The notes beneath the pieces are model-generated. The model was not told where the DNA came from and ran no database searches. It saw only the letters and a list, made by a program, of their open reading frames with translations. Below, piece after piece: positions 1 through 11,030 of a DNA stretch of 64,000 nucleotides; position 1 is the stretch's first letter, and every line of letters starts with the position of its first letter. The translations under genes and the position numbers were made by a program. Origin of the DNA: Megamerina dolium (lineage: Eukaryota > Arthropoda > Insecta > Diptera > Megamerinidae); NCBI GenBank assembly GCA_963854835.1, contig OY978527.1:21124557-21188556 (forward strand), given 5' to 3'.

Positions 1-164
1 CGGTTTCTTTCTATCCCATTCAAATTCAAAACCGTTGTTTAGTAACAAGCAGTAAACCGTACTTAGCAAAGCGTTGATAATTTAAAAACTATCAGTCTAC
101 TTTTTATTATTATTATTTTTTTTTTTTGCCATCTACCATTAAAATTCATACTTTTGTGTTTATT

Positions 165-870
165 TATTTTTTTTATTACGGCTTATAAGAGCCGAATCAG
201 AAAAATACATATATATGATTAAAAACAAGGGATCTTAAAACTAAGTCATAACAAAAATAGCAAAATGAAGAAAATTAGAAATAAAAAAATTTGAAATAAG
301 AATTAAAAATATTACAACAAAATGTTCTTGTATCTAAAGTCTAACAAAAGTTATATAATTTTCATTTAAATGTTGCTGTATCACAGTTTTTATGTCCTCT
401 GGTAATTCATTAAACGATTTTAAGTCTTTGTAGTAAAAGAAGTAATTTGTAATTTGCATTCTTTTACACGCGAGTTGCAAAAGAACACTGACTTATTTAA
501 GTCAGTGTTCTTTTGCAACTCGTGTGCAAAAGAATGCGGCTAATATAATAAATTTTTTTGCTAATGCTAAGCCAGTCTAATTGGCATAACATACCGTTTA
601 TTGCTGTATCATAACATTTATTTGATATAAAACGCATTACTTTATTCTGCATTTTTTGTAGTTTTTCAATTTCAATTTCATTATGAAAAAATTATCGGAC
701 AATATATAAAATTAGGTTCAATAATTGATATGTAAATAATTTTCTTATAATACTGATGTACAAACTTACTTGTACTTTTTAAAAACCCGATTCTCTTGGC
801 TATTTTATTGACTGTGTGTTCGAAATGATGATGTGATGTGATGAGTTCTGTAATTGTTGTGTCTCAAACC
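165..870 (-). pseudogene. LINE reverse transcriptase C-terminal remnant
   Basis: Decayed 3' end of a non-LTR retrotransposon. On the minus strand I can read pieces typical of the end of a jockey/CR1-like RT ORF: NKIAKRIGFLKSTSKF near 800, then KMQNKVMRFISNKCYD near 640, LCQLDWLSISKKIYYISRIL near 560 and YKDLKSFNELPEDIKTVIQ near 420. The pattern 'leucine-rich thumb, QNKxMR, LPxDIK' is what I expect at the C terminus of such ORFs. Stops and frameshifts separate the pieces. A short A-rich tail follows a small hairpin near 165-195, so the 3' end is probably near 165. No 5' part is present. Clade assignment is uncertain. Confidence 0.55.
456..537. repeat. near-perfect 37-bp inverted repeat (hairpin)
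   Basis: Arms 456-492 and 501-537 are reverse complements with two mismatches, separated by an 8-base TTATTTAA spacer. The hairpin lies inside the LINE remnant and interrupts its reading frame, so it probably arose by a local inverted duplication of LINE sequence and not as an independent element. Confidence 0.8.
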
Positions 871-2091
871 AAGTCATAGCTGATAGGTCTGTCCGCGTTA
901 GTCAAAAGCGAATCGTTGTCGCTCCTTATGGTTTAGCACTTTTGGTGCTGTTATTTAATTTATCACAAAAGTAATGTGAATCGGTCTTTTGCTTTAGCCA
1001 CGTCAATGCCAAATAATTTATTTTTATTTAAAATTTTAAGATTTAGTTCTAAGTCTCAGCCTGACTTTCTTTTCCAAATTCATGGTATTTATATGTATTT
1101 TTGCATTCCCATACTTCCGTACGACTATTTCCACTATAATTATGTATGTCATCCACATATTCTAATCATATTTGTATAACCAAAAAATTTATCAGTTCCG
1201 ACTTGGCAAATAGCTCTATTTTTTTTTACATATATTTTTAAATTCTACAGAAAAATAACAACCTGATTGCCACTTGCAACACAATGCGTAGCACAATGTC
1301 AAAATTGGATATTGGTTACGTACTGCGTCTAAATAATACTAAAGAATGGAAATAGACTCTCCTGCTCAGAGAATTTTCATTTTCTGTAATTTTTCCACAC
1401 ATATTCTATCCGTGAGCTCACCACCTATTGGTTATTCCTTTACTGTCTGGCCATTTTTGGTTTCTCGTCAGCTTTACCATACCTTCACATTCACATTTCA
1501 CATACCTTTTCAACTTAAAATTGTGTGTACTAGAAAGGTAGTAGAAAAATAGTTGCAATATACACTAAAACCAAATTAAATTTTACTGAATAATAAAATA
1601 AAATGCCAAATAAATACAACCAAGCTACAACTTTTACTGTTTTACGTCATATTTCACTAAAAATCTCTAATTTTACCTATAAAACTACAAAATGTTTTGT
1701 ACTATTATTACGAGCCTGTTTTTCCATCCGCGAAAATTGAAACACTCTATTACTGCATTGTTGCGTTTAGATTAAAATTTATGCATAAATTTATTAATCT
1801 TAAATTTTTTGCAAATATTACATATATAAATACATTAATATTCGTACATTTACACAAACTATCTTTTATACTCCAATTACTCGTATCACTTGTAAATAGT
1901 TTGCATGTGTAAAATATTATTGACATTTTACAGTTATAAAAACAAAAGTGTACATTATTAAAATCGTTTCACCATACATTTGACATTTCATTCAAATTGT
2001 TATTTGTTTATTTGGATTTCGGTAAATGTGCATATTTATTTATTAAACGATATATATAGCGATATATTTATGTTACAGATATCTATATATA
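871..2091. other. AT-rich stretch without recognisable gene
   Basis: Only short chance ORFs (60-71 codons) of low complexity are present. I see no domain, splice-site pattern or repeat boundary that I can support. The right edge is the TA dinucleotide target of the adjacent Tc1-like element. Confidence 0.5.
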
Positions 2092-3657
2092 CAGTCAGGG
2101 ACTAAAGTTTAAATACACCCTACAAATCTTAATTTTAACTCGTATAAAGCATTGCTGCGAAAATCTAAGTAAGCAGTTTTTTGGAGTCTATCAGTAAGCA
2201 AACACAATAACAAAAAATTTGTATTTGTCGCATAGATAACTGTAAATTCATCAAAAACTCAAAAAATACGCTGGACAAAAGTTTAAATACAATACAAGAA
2301 AACACGTGTTTTTGCAATTTCTTTGGAAAAGTACCGTTATATTTTTTTTGCTTTCTTCACTTACGCATATTTATTCAGTATTATTGTGATTTCATCGTTG
2401 TCGGTAGACTTGAAAGCAAAATAATGGGCAAAGGAAAACAAATAGAGTCTGGTGTTAAAGATTTAATAATTAAACACTTTAAAGAAAGCAAATCCTACCG
2501 TGATATAGGAAAAATTTTGAATTTGTCCTGTGCAAGTATGCAAAACGTAATAAGAAAATATAAAACTTACAAAACAGTGGAAAATAGGCCCAGAACTGGT
2601 CGACCAAAAAAACTTTCTCGCCGAGATGTAAACCTTATCCTAAGAGAAGTGGACAAAAATCCAAAAATAAGTGCGCCAAAGTTAGCCGGTAGTATTGCTG
2701 CGGTGTCAGGCAAACATGTTCACCCAAAAACCGTACGCTTATTTCTGAAAAAAATAGACAACTTCGTCTGGATTTTGCAAACAAGTACAAGGATATGGAT
2801 GAGGACTTTTGGCGAAGAGTCTTATTCACAGATGAATCTAAATTTAATATTTTTGGCAGCGAAGGTCGCGCAAAAATTTGGCGCAAGCCCGGCACAGCAC
2901 TTCAAACCAAAAATTTAATACCAACCGTTAAACATGGGGGCGGTAGTGTGATGGTTTGGGGAGCAATTGCAGCAGCTGGCGTGGGACACTTGGCTTTTAT
3001 CGATGGAATAATGGACAAACACGTGTATAAAAGTATATTGGAACAAAATTTGCAGCCTTCTGTGGATAGCTTGGGTCTGGGAAGAAGTTGGATATTTCAA
3101 CAAGACAACGACCCTAAGCATACCGCGCATTTGGTGAAGGACTGGTTGCTGTATTATGCTCCACGTCAGCTCTGTAGTCCTCCCCAATCACAGGACTTAA
3201 ACCCAATTGAACACGCTTGGGAATTATTGGACCGAAAAATCAATCGCGCAGCTTTAAAGAACAAAGAATCCCTTAAAGAGGCTCTGATACAGGCCTGGTC
3301 AGAAATCAGCACATCGGAAACAGAAAATTTGGTTCTGTCTATGCCACGTCGTCTGCAGGCAGTCATTGAAGCTCAAGGCGGACCTACCAAATATTAATTT
3401 AAGTTTAACGTTTTTTAATTAAGCTAAAATCAGCTAAAGAAAGAAAATTTTGTATTGTATTTAAACTTTTGTCTCATGTATTTTTTTAGTTTTTGATGAA
3501 TTTTAAGTTATCTATGAAAAAAAGTGAATTGTTTTGGTTTTCGATATTGGTCATTATTCAACTAAAAATAAACTGCATACTTACATTTGTGTTAAAATGC
3601 TTTATTTTTATTTAAAGCGATGTTTTATGGGTGTATTTAAACTTTAGTCCCTGACTG
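2092..3657 (+). mobile_element. Tc1-like DNA transposon, IR/DR type, complete ends
   Basis: The terminal inverted repeats start cagtcagggactaaagttta and end with its complement. A TA target duplication lies at 2090-2091 and 3658-3659. Each end carries a second, inner copy of the outer motif: ggacaaaagtttaaatacaa near 2275 and its complement near 3450-3475. The ends are therefore of the inverted-repeat/direct-repeat (IR/DR) kind, in which two transposase binding sites lie about 180 bp apart. Length 1566 bp. The transposase gene inside is broken, so this copy can move only if a related transposase acts on its ends. Confidence 0.9.
2424..3397 (+). pseudogene. Tc1-like transposase, DD34E, frameshifted with internal loss
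   Basis: The N-terminal part (2424 to about 2755) has the paired helix-turn-helix DNA-binding region and a GRPKKLSRRD linker. The catalytic part is read in another frame through about 2760-3397: LFTDESKFN, HGGGSVMVWG, QQDNDPKHT and LNPIEHAW. Thirty-four residues separate the second Asp from the Glu, giving DD34E. Between FLKKI and the catalytic frame, about 20 residues that the related copy at 28901 has (the RVARKKPFIS region) are missing. A frameshifting deletion therefore killed the gene. The second half alone (from an ATG at 2795) is open for 200 codons but lacks DNA binding. Confidence 0.85.
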
Positions 3658-3755
<98 letters not shown>

Positions 3756-3768
3756 CATATATATATAT
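3658..3768. repeat. (TA)n microsatellite
   Basis: Nearly pure TA dinucleotides with a few CA interruptions lie between the Tc1-like element and the A-rich 3' tail of the neighbouring SINE. It is plausibly the extended tail of that SINE. Confidence 0.9.
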
Positions 3769-4132
3769 AAAAAAAAAATAAATATGTGGCACTTAAAGCC
3801 CCAAAGGGCTCATTGCCCGAGCTTCTCTTCCCTTACTGTTGTGCGTCTTAAATTTTGGACAGTATTAAAATGGACCTACTTATTTTAGCCGGTTCCGAAC
3901 GGCAGAACACTTGTGACATCACTTTTTCTGAGCTTTGTCACAGAGTTCTTTTTAGAAGCTTTTTCATGGCAAGTTGTTACTGTCGGAAGAATTGCCAATT
4001 GCTTGCCGACAGGTGGGTACCGTTCGAAAGAAAAATCTTTTCGATATTAAATTTGTTATGCATCAGCCGGGTATTGAACCACGACCTACAGATCAGAAGG
4101 CGAACACACTAACCACTGAGCTACGGCACCCA

Positions 4133-4133
<1 letters not shown>
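3769..4133 (-). mobile_element. tRNA-derived SINE, full length
   Basis: On the minus strand the element starts with a tRNA-like head, GGGTGCCGTAGCTCAGTGG. It has a pol III A box (TAGCTCAGTGG, 4113-4123) and a B box (GGTTCAATACCC, 4069-4080). A roughly 250-bp unrelated body follows. The 3' end holds a small GC hairpin (agccc-ttt-gggct type) and the motif gtgccacatattta, then an A/T-rich tail. The same unit recurs at 12045-12409, 15926-16212, 18366-18547, 18609-18910, 20927-21826 and as shorter scraps. I do not recognise a family name, and I cannot assign the parental tRNA safely. Confidence 0.85.
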
Positions 4134-4381
<248 letters not shown>

Positions 4382-5952
4382 CATATGGACATATAAATAG
4401 CACACATTTAAAGTTAATTTTATATTCGATGGTTTTTTGAAACACAGTTTTGAAATTCAAATAATTTGAATTTTTATAACTTCTACCTTTATACAGCATG
4501 CCTTGCGGCAGAAAATGTACCGTTATTTTAAGTTTTGTTTGCTAGGCGACAATTTGAATGCGTCATTCATATTTGAGCTGGACACGTAAATAGCACGTTG
4601 TTAAGAACGCTGTGTTTAAAGTGAATATATTTTTTCAATTGATTTTTTTCCGTTAAATTCTTCTTAAAAAATTAATTTTGTCTTCAAATGGGACGCGGAA
4701 AACACTGCTCGCCTGAAAAAAGCGCGTTGATTTACAATATGAGCAAGAGAGGAAAAATAATGCCGAAATAGCGAATATATTGCAGTGTTCTCGTAAAGTG
4801 GTATACAATGCACTTAATTTAGTCAATTCAGACAAATCTTATCTAACGGCAAATGTGCCCAGGAAACCAAAGCCACGAAAGACGAGTGTTAATGTCGATA
4901 AGACTATCATACGTAAGAGCAAAGCCCATCCTTTCAAGACACCAAGGCAAATAATGCAAGAGATTAATGCAGAATATGGTCTCCATGTATCCAGAAAGCT
5001 TATAGGAAAAAGACTAATCGAAGCTGAACTCTTTGGTCGAATTAGCAGAAAAAAACCACTCCTGTCAAAAAGACATATAAAAAACTGTCTGATTTTTGCC
5101 AAGGCACACAAAAATAAAGACCTACAATTTTGGAAAAATGTTCTCTGGACCGACGAAACAAAAATAAATAGGATGGGTTCCGAACACATTTTAACCCTAG
5201 GTATACAAAGACTATCAAGCACGGTGGCGGGAGTATCATGATCTGGGGCGCATTTTCTCTGGCATGGTGTTGGCCCGATTGTCCGCATTATTGGAAAAAT
5301 GGATCGGTTTCAATATTTAGACATACTGAAGATAAAGATGGAACCATTTGTATTTGAGACAATGCCCGTCAAATGGACATTTATGCAGGACATCGACCCC
5401 AAGCACACAGCAAAGTGTACAAAGGAATGGCTTCGCAGGGAGAAAATCAATACTTTGGATTGGCCTGCGCAAAGCCCGGACCTTAACCCCACTGAAAACC
5501 TATGGAATGATGTGAAGAACGAAATTTTCAATAAAAATTTTAAAAATGTTGGTGACTTGTGGTCCGGTGTTGAGCAATCTTGGTACTCTATCCCGAAGGA
5601 AAAGTGTCAAAGGCTTGTGTAGTATGTGATGCTGTCATTAAGAATGGTGGATATAGTACCAAATACTAGCTGGGTAAATATATTATTTGCTTTTTACTAT
5701 ATAATTTCAACATTTTTATCTTTATATTTTGCAGATATTTAACTTCTGTCCAAGGACTTTTACAGGAGGTCTAGATTTTTTCTTAAATTTATATAATATA
5801 TTGAAATTGTTTTTTGTTTTTTCTATATGATATGAATTCTTATTTAAATTACTATATAATGACATTTTTAATTTTGTTAATTTAGTATTTTTTAATAAAA
5901 AAAAAAACATTTTTTTTCTTGAAGATCTAATGTGCTATTTGTATGTCCATAG

Positions 5953-5955
<3 letters not shown>
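4382..5955 (+). mobile_element. second Tc1-like DNA transposon
   Basis: The ends are inverted repeats around the motif tatggacatacaaatagcac: left end catatggacatataaatag at 4382, right end complementary and ending ccatagctg at 5955, followed by TA. An inner copy, tggacacgtaaatagcacg, lies near 4579, again suggesting IR/DR ends. The left terminus is slightly eroded inside the flanking TA array. This is a different family from the 2092-3657 element, judged by end sequence and transposase. Confidence 0.75.
4688..5669 (+). pseudogene. Tc1-like transposase, DD34E, several frameshifts
   Basis: The reading begins MGRGKHCSPEK at 4688 and then shifts frame near 4740. The 4780-5241 segment contains the HTH/linker and the first catalytic motif, LWTDETKINRMGS. 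Another shift follows near 5185 (HGGGSIMIWGAFS is read in a different frame), and another near 5255. The 5299-5622 segment gives MQDIDPKHTA and SPDLNPTENLWNDVK with 34 residues between Asp and Glu. The C-terminal KNGGYSTKY ends at a stop at 5667-5669 after one more shift. At least four disabling changes are visible, so this is an old, dead copy. Confidence 0.85.
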
Positions 5956-6009
<54 letters not shown>

Positions 6010-6083
6010 TGTATATATATGTATATACATATACATATATATATATATTAAAATGTATATATATACATATGTATATACATATA

Positions 6084-6133
<50 letters not shown>

Positions 6134-6139
6134 TGTATG

Positions 6140-6219
<80 letters not shown>
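5956..6219. repeat. (TA)n / (TATATG)n microsatellite
   Basis: TA repeat with TG and TTAA interruptions, starting exactly at the TA target of the preceding transposon. All ORFs here are repeat artefacts. Confidence 0.9.
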
Positions 6220-6223
<4 letters not shown>

Positions 6224-6407
6224 TGTATGTCGATATAGGCGTATTGTAGCTCTATATTTTCTATGTCTACATCTATATTCTAGTATATTGAATTTACTTT
6301 ATTTCCTCGGACCATTGTATTTGCTTTATATAATATCGTACTTTTCTCTCTGATGGGTTCAAAGCTCACATATGGTGAGAGAATGAAAAGGATTTTACAG
6401 TAAGTAT

Positions 6408-7306
6408 ATGACTGAGGGGATCGATATAAAACAACAGATCAAGGAAAGGACAAATTATGTATGGCAGTCGTCCACGAATAGTAAAGAGTGTCTTATTATT
6501 TTCAATTTTGGAGTCGCAAATCGTAACTTTATAGAATTGATTAAAGCAGTGCAAGCTCCAAAACCAGTTTCACAAGAGGTGAAAGTGATTTCATTACCAA
6601 AATTCAATCCTGATCATGCAGGCGCAAATGCTTCTTCCTGGTGTTCTACTGTTGATATGATTGTGTCTGAAAATCCTCTAGAGGGCAGTGCACTCATCAT
6701 AGCTCTTAGCAAATCGTTGGAAGGAAGTGCTTCTCAGTGGCTATAGCAGATTTGCTTGCCGGTATTACATGGGCACAGTTCGTAGAATTATTTATGCAGC
6801 GCTTTGAAGGTGTAGAGACGTCGGCAGCTACATTCATCAACATGTTGAACGGTAGCCCAAAGCAAGGAGAGTGCCTTTCCGTATATGGTAGCCGTTTGGT
6901 CGCATTCTTAATGTCTATGTGGAAATCAATGTGTGCTGAAGAAATAGTCGTATCCGTGATTCTTGCACATACGGCGTAATTTGACAACAGATTGCAGCGA
7001 CTGATATTCACGAAAAATATTAAAACGAGAAACGAATTGCAACATCAACTAAAAGCATTCGCGTTTGGCAGAAAAAGAGAACACCTCACCCTAGAAAATT
7101 CTACTAGGCCAGAGAAGAAAAAGATGAAACTACAAACGTATGTAAAATGTCATTTCTGCGGAAAACAACGTCATAAGATAGCGGACTGCCGTTTGAAGAA
7201 AAACAGGGCTAAACCCCAGGGAAAAACTAACCAGTTCTCAAGTAGCGTAGCAGCTGGAAGAGACCGCGGTAGTCAAGCCGAAAGGTGTGCTTTATCAGCC
7301 TGGTGA
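6408..7306 (+). pseudogene. gypsy Gag, frameshifted, one CCHC knuckle
   Basis: Three consecutive open segments (6408-6746, 6737-6979, 6992-7306) read as one Gag when joined across frameshifts or stops. The first has a capsid-like region (LPKFNPDHAGANASSWCS, SKSLEGSASQWL). The second holds TWAQFVELFMQRFEG. The third ends in a basic region and a retroviral zinc knuckle, CHFCGKQRHKIADC (C-x2-C-x4-H-x4-C), that would bind RNA. The break near 6738 and the stop at about 6977-6979 disrupt translation. Confidence 0.7.
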
Positions 7307-7378
7307 GTCGATTCCATTTTGTTTTGATTCGGGTGCCGAATGTTCTCTTATAAGGAAAACTTATCGGAAAAAGAATTA
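7283..7378 (+). pseudogene. retropepsin fragment (DSGA active site)
   Basis: A frame overlapping the end of Gag reads PGESIPFCFDSGAECSLIRK. This contains the aspartic protease catalytic signature D-S-G-A and follows the Gag zinc knuckle, as expected. The frame closes soon after, and the rest of the protease (7379-7650) is not readable. Confidence 0.65.
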
Positions 7379-7650
7379 AAAATATTGTAGTTTTAAAAGG
7401 CTTTGGAAGTTCCTCTATATGTAGTACTCTACAAATTTTATCGAAGGTAGAAATAAGTACATATTCTTTAGAAGTCTTATTTCACGTGGTATTAAATAAT
7501 TATTTCACATGACGTAATGACGGTGTTGTAATTACATGCAAAAAGTTTGATATTTATAAAGAGAAAACCATAAACGGCTGCTCCGTACCAGAAAAAAATG
7601 TTGACTTAATTTCTATAGACACTGATTTAATTGCGCGTGACAAGTCTCTC

Positions 7651-9087
7651 TTGATGGAAATTTTTAAAGAATATTCTGATTGGTTTATAAAAGGAATTCC
7701 GCGAAGTCGAGTCACCACTGGTCAGTTAGAGATACGTTTTGTCGATCTTAGCAAAACTGTGCAGAGACGATCCTATAGACTTAGTTCGGAAGAAAAGGCT
7801 CTTGTTAGGGATAAAATAAGGGAGTTGATGGAATCAAATATTATCCGCCCAAGTTGCTCGCCATTCGCCAGCCCGATGTTGCTCGTTAAAAAGAAAAACG
7901 ACACCAATCGATTCTGTGTGGATTATCGCGAATTAAACCCGAATACCATATCGGACCTCTCATATCAGACCAGATTGCTAGACTGCGTGGAGCGAAATAT
8001 TTTTCGTGCCTGGATATGGCGAGTGGATTTCATCAAATCCCAATACATCCCAATTTCATACATCGCACGGCTTTTGTTACTCTGGAGATCCAATATGAAT
8101 TTTTAGCTATGCCATTTGGTCTCAAGAACGCTCCATCTGTTTTCCAACGTGCCGTAATGAAAACATTGGACGAGTGTGCGCGTTCATATGTCATAGTCTA
8201 TGTCTATGTGTATGTCATAGTCATAGTCTATATGGATGACATTATGATTGCTGCCAAAACAAAAGAAGAAGCGCTTGATAGACTACATACCATTTTGAAT
8301 ATTCTCACAAAAGCCGGGTTTTCCTTTAATATCACAAAATGCTCTTTTCTTAAAACGAGTATTGAGTATCTCGGATACGAAATTAAAGCGGGAGAAATTC
8401 GACCTAATCCACGAAAAATATATGCGTTAACTTCTCTGCCGCCACCCCAATCTGTCACGCAGCTGAGACAGTTTATTGCACTAGCTTCTTACTTCCGGCA
8501 ATTTGTACCTGGATTTTCACAATTAATGAAACCTCTTTATTCTCTTACCTCTGAAACGAGTAAGTTCTTATGGAAACCCGAACATGAGCAGATACACCAG
8601 AAAATAATTTCATTATTAATAAATAAGCCGGTGTTGATCATTTTTGACCCACCATATCCAATAGAGCTGCACACGGATGTTAGCTCTGACGGTTATGGCG
8701 CAATATTGTTACATAAGATAAACAACAAACCCCATGTGGTAGAATACTACAGCAAGAGAACTTCACCTGCAGAGTCCAGGTATCATTCATACGAATTGGC
8801 TGTTTTTAATTCAATAAAACATTTTCGTTATTACTTGTAAGGCCGTGGATTTGTGGTATTCACTGATTGCAATTCCCTAAAGGCCTCGCGCATGAAAATC
8901 GATCTGACACCAAGAGTACACCGCTGGTGGGCCTATTTGCAATCATTTGATTTTGACGTCATGTATAGGGAGGGAACGCGTATGGAACATGCTGATTTCT
9001 TTTCTCGTAACCCAATTCTACTAGAATCCAAACTAGTTATTAAAGTCCCTGAAATGCGTGTAAGTTTGGCGGACATTTCGGATAACT
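7651..9087 (+). pseudogene. gypsy reverse transcriptase and RNase H, broken
   Basis: RT motifs in order: SPFASPMLLVKKK and FCVDYRELN in the first frame; then, after a frameshift at about 8003, DMASGFHQIPIHP, FLAMPFGLKNAPSVFQR and the catalytic YMDD (about 8231-8242), followed by IEYLGYEI. The RNase H start (ELHTDVSSDGYGAILL) and YSKRTSPAESRYHSYELAV follow. A TAA at 8838-8840 interrupts the frame before VVFTDCNSLKASR and RVHRWWAYLQSF, and the RNase H tail continues to ADFFSRNP. A tandem expansion of Val-Tyr/Val-Ile codons sits immediately before YMDD (8185-8232), where the family normally has only a few hydrophobic residues. Confidence 0.85.
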
Positions 9088-9858
9088 AAACTCCTGCAGA
9101 CTCATGTCGATTCTCTCGAAGTCTGGCTAGCAAAATGGCGTGTAAAAGTCAATGAATCAAAGAGCGTACATGTAACCTTCACGCTAAGGCTAGATACATG
9201 TCCCCCACTTAAAATTAATGGCCAATCAGTTCCACAATGTTCCTCAACAAAGTACTTGGGTATTCACCTCGACAGAAGGCTGACATGGAAAAATCACATA
9301 GAGGCAAAGAAAACTTAGATCAAGCTTAAAATGAATCAGTTATGGTGGCTGTTACACAAAAGATCAAAGTTGAATCTTGAATACAAAGTTATATTATATA
9401 AAGCAATCCTGAAACCAATCTGGACTTATGGTATTCAGTTTTGGGGCACCGCATCTCCCTCTAATATCGAAAAATTGCAGCGAATACAATCCAAGTGTCT
9501 GCGAATTATTGTAAACGCGCCTTGGTATATGAGGAACGTTAACATCCATCGAGATTTAAATGTATCCACAATTTCTGAGGAAGTTGCAATGTCCTGCAGA
9601 AGCTACATTCAAAAATTACACAATCATCCGAATCCCCTTGCTAGGCAATTGTTGCTGAGCAAGGGGCATCGTCTATTAAAAAGAAAAGACACACTGAATA
9701 TGCTGTAAAATTGCTACATCTCGTGACTCACCAAATTGTGATGGAACGTAGGGGATATCACATAGTTTTATTTAGTTTGTAAGTTAGTTTCTTGTATTTA
9801 AGAAAGATTCAATAAAAAAAAAAAATAAGCTAACAAAAAAAAAAAAAAAAAAAAAAAA
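9088..9858 (+). mobile_element. 5'-truncated LINE insertion with 11-bp TSD
   Basis: The target duplication ttcggataact is at 9077-9087 and again at 9859-9869. The insert ends in a 25-base A run. Inside is the C-terminal part of a jockey-like RT ORF (QCSSTKYLGIHLDRRLTWK, then QLWWLLHKRSKLNLEYK, IWTYGIQFWGTASPSNIEK, LQRIQSKCLRIIVNAPWY), with one TAG near 9316, ending at 9708. The gypsy RNase H/IN reading frame resumes directly after the second TSD, so the insertion site is certain. A sister copy with nearly the same sequence is at 52251-52895. Confidence 0.95.
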
Positions 9859-10604
9859 TTCGGATAACTGGATCCTCGCTGAACAGCATCGGGACGAAAA
9901 GATACTCGCCATTACTTCAAAATTGCGTAACAATGAATTTGCAGAAGACGTATCAAAAACATATGAATTGCGAGCGGAAACTCTTTATAGTAATATACAA
10001 AGAAATGGAAAAACAAAGTGCTTGCCCGTGGTCCCAAAAGCTTTCAAATGGTCAGTAATAAATCATGTTCACGAGTCCATTATGCACCTCGGCTGGGCGA
10101 AAACTCTCGATAAAGTGTACGACTACTATTGGTTCGAAAACATGTCTAAATACGTCCGTAAATTTGTAGATAATTGTATTACCTGCAAGTTATCTAAGCC
10201 ACCTTCGGGTAAAGTTGAAGCTGAAGTTCATCCGATTCCCTAGGTGAATATACCCTGGCATACTGTCGATGCTTTTACAAAATTTTTTTATTTGTATCAC
10301 ACTGTAAATATCGATGCTGAAAATTGTATCAAAGCCTTGAAGTCCTCAATATCGTTGTTTGGTGTTCCATCGCGTATAATAGCTGATCAGGGTAGATGTT
10401 TCGCTAATAAAACTTTTAGAGATTTCTGTTCTTCGCAAAAAGTAGATTTACACTTAATTCCCACTGGTGCAAGTCATGCATGTTGAACGAGTGATGAGCA
10501 CCTTACAAGATCTAATGACTGGTGTTGAAACTAGTCAACGTTCGTGGCAAGAAGCTCTTTGCGAAATACAACTGGGCTTGAATTCTACGGCCAATCGAGC
10601 TTTT
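9859..10604 (+). pseudogene. gypsy integrase remnant, first catalytic Asp deleted
   Basis: Continuation of the 6220 element. The HHCC zinc-binding motif is visible (HVHESIMHLGWAK then CITCK, about 10068-10190). After HPIP comes a stop (10241-10243), then NIPWHTVDAFTKFFYLY. The family normally has about 20-25 residues between 'PWHT' and 'VDAFTKF', including the first catalytic Asp, so this stretch appears deleted. The second Asp is present in IIADQGRCFA. A frameshift near 10480 precedes VERVMSTLQD, which holds the expected Glu. The frame ends at about 10601, where LINE sequence begins. Confidence 0.75.
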
Positions 10605-11030
10605 GAAGTAGTAAGGGACTTTGTCTATCTTGGAACCAGCATTAACAGCAGTAATGACGTCAGCTTGGAGATCATGCGTAGGATAACTCTTGCTAACAGG
10701 TGTTACTTTGGGCTGAGTAAGCAATTGAGAAGTCGAGCCCTCTCTCGAAGAACGAAAACTACACTCTACAAGTCTCTCATCATGCCTGTCCTAACATATG
10801 GCGCTGAATCCTGGACAATTTCCACCTCGGATGAGCGAATGCTTGGAGTTTTCGAGAGAAAAGTCCTACGCAAGATTTTTGGACCTATTTGCGTTGGTGG
10901 CGAGTACCGAATAAGGTAAAACCATGAGCTGTACGAGCTGTATGCCGATATTGACATAGTAAAGCGCATCAAAATCCAGCGGCTGCGCTGGCTAGGTCAT
11001 GTCGAGCGAATGGAAGAACACGCTCCAGCT

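Larger units (their letters stand above)
6220..10604 (+). mobile_element. Ty3/gypsy retrotransposon remnant (gag-PR-RT-RH-IN)
   Basis: Internal region of an LTR retrotransposon in the Ty3/gypsy domain order: gag, protease, reverse transcriptase, RNase H, then integrase. A LINE interrupts it at 9088-9858, and it is cut off by another LINE at about 10601. I could not find either LTR. The left side fades into sequence near 6220-6400 with no recognisable primer-binding site. Every domain carries disabling mutations. Confidence 0.8.

Noticed and set aside
3769..4133. tRNA-like heads considered as real tRNA genes
   Set aside because: D and anticodon stems do not pair well, the head continues into a repeated 250-bp body, and copies have target duplicates: SINEs, not tRNA genes.
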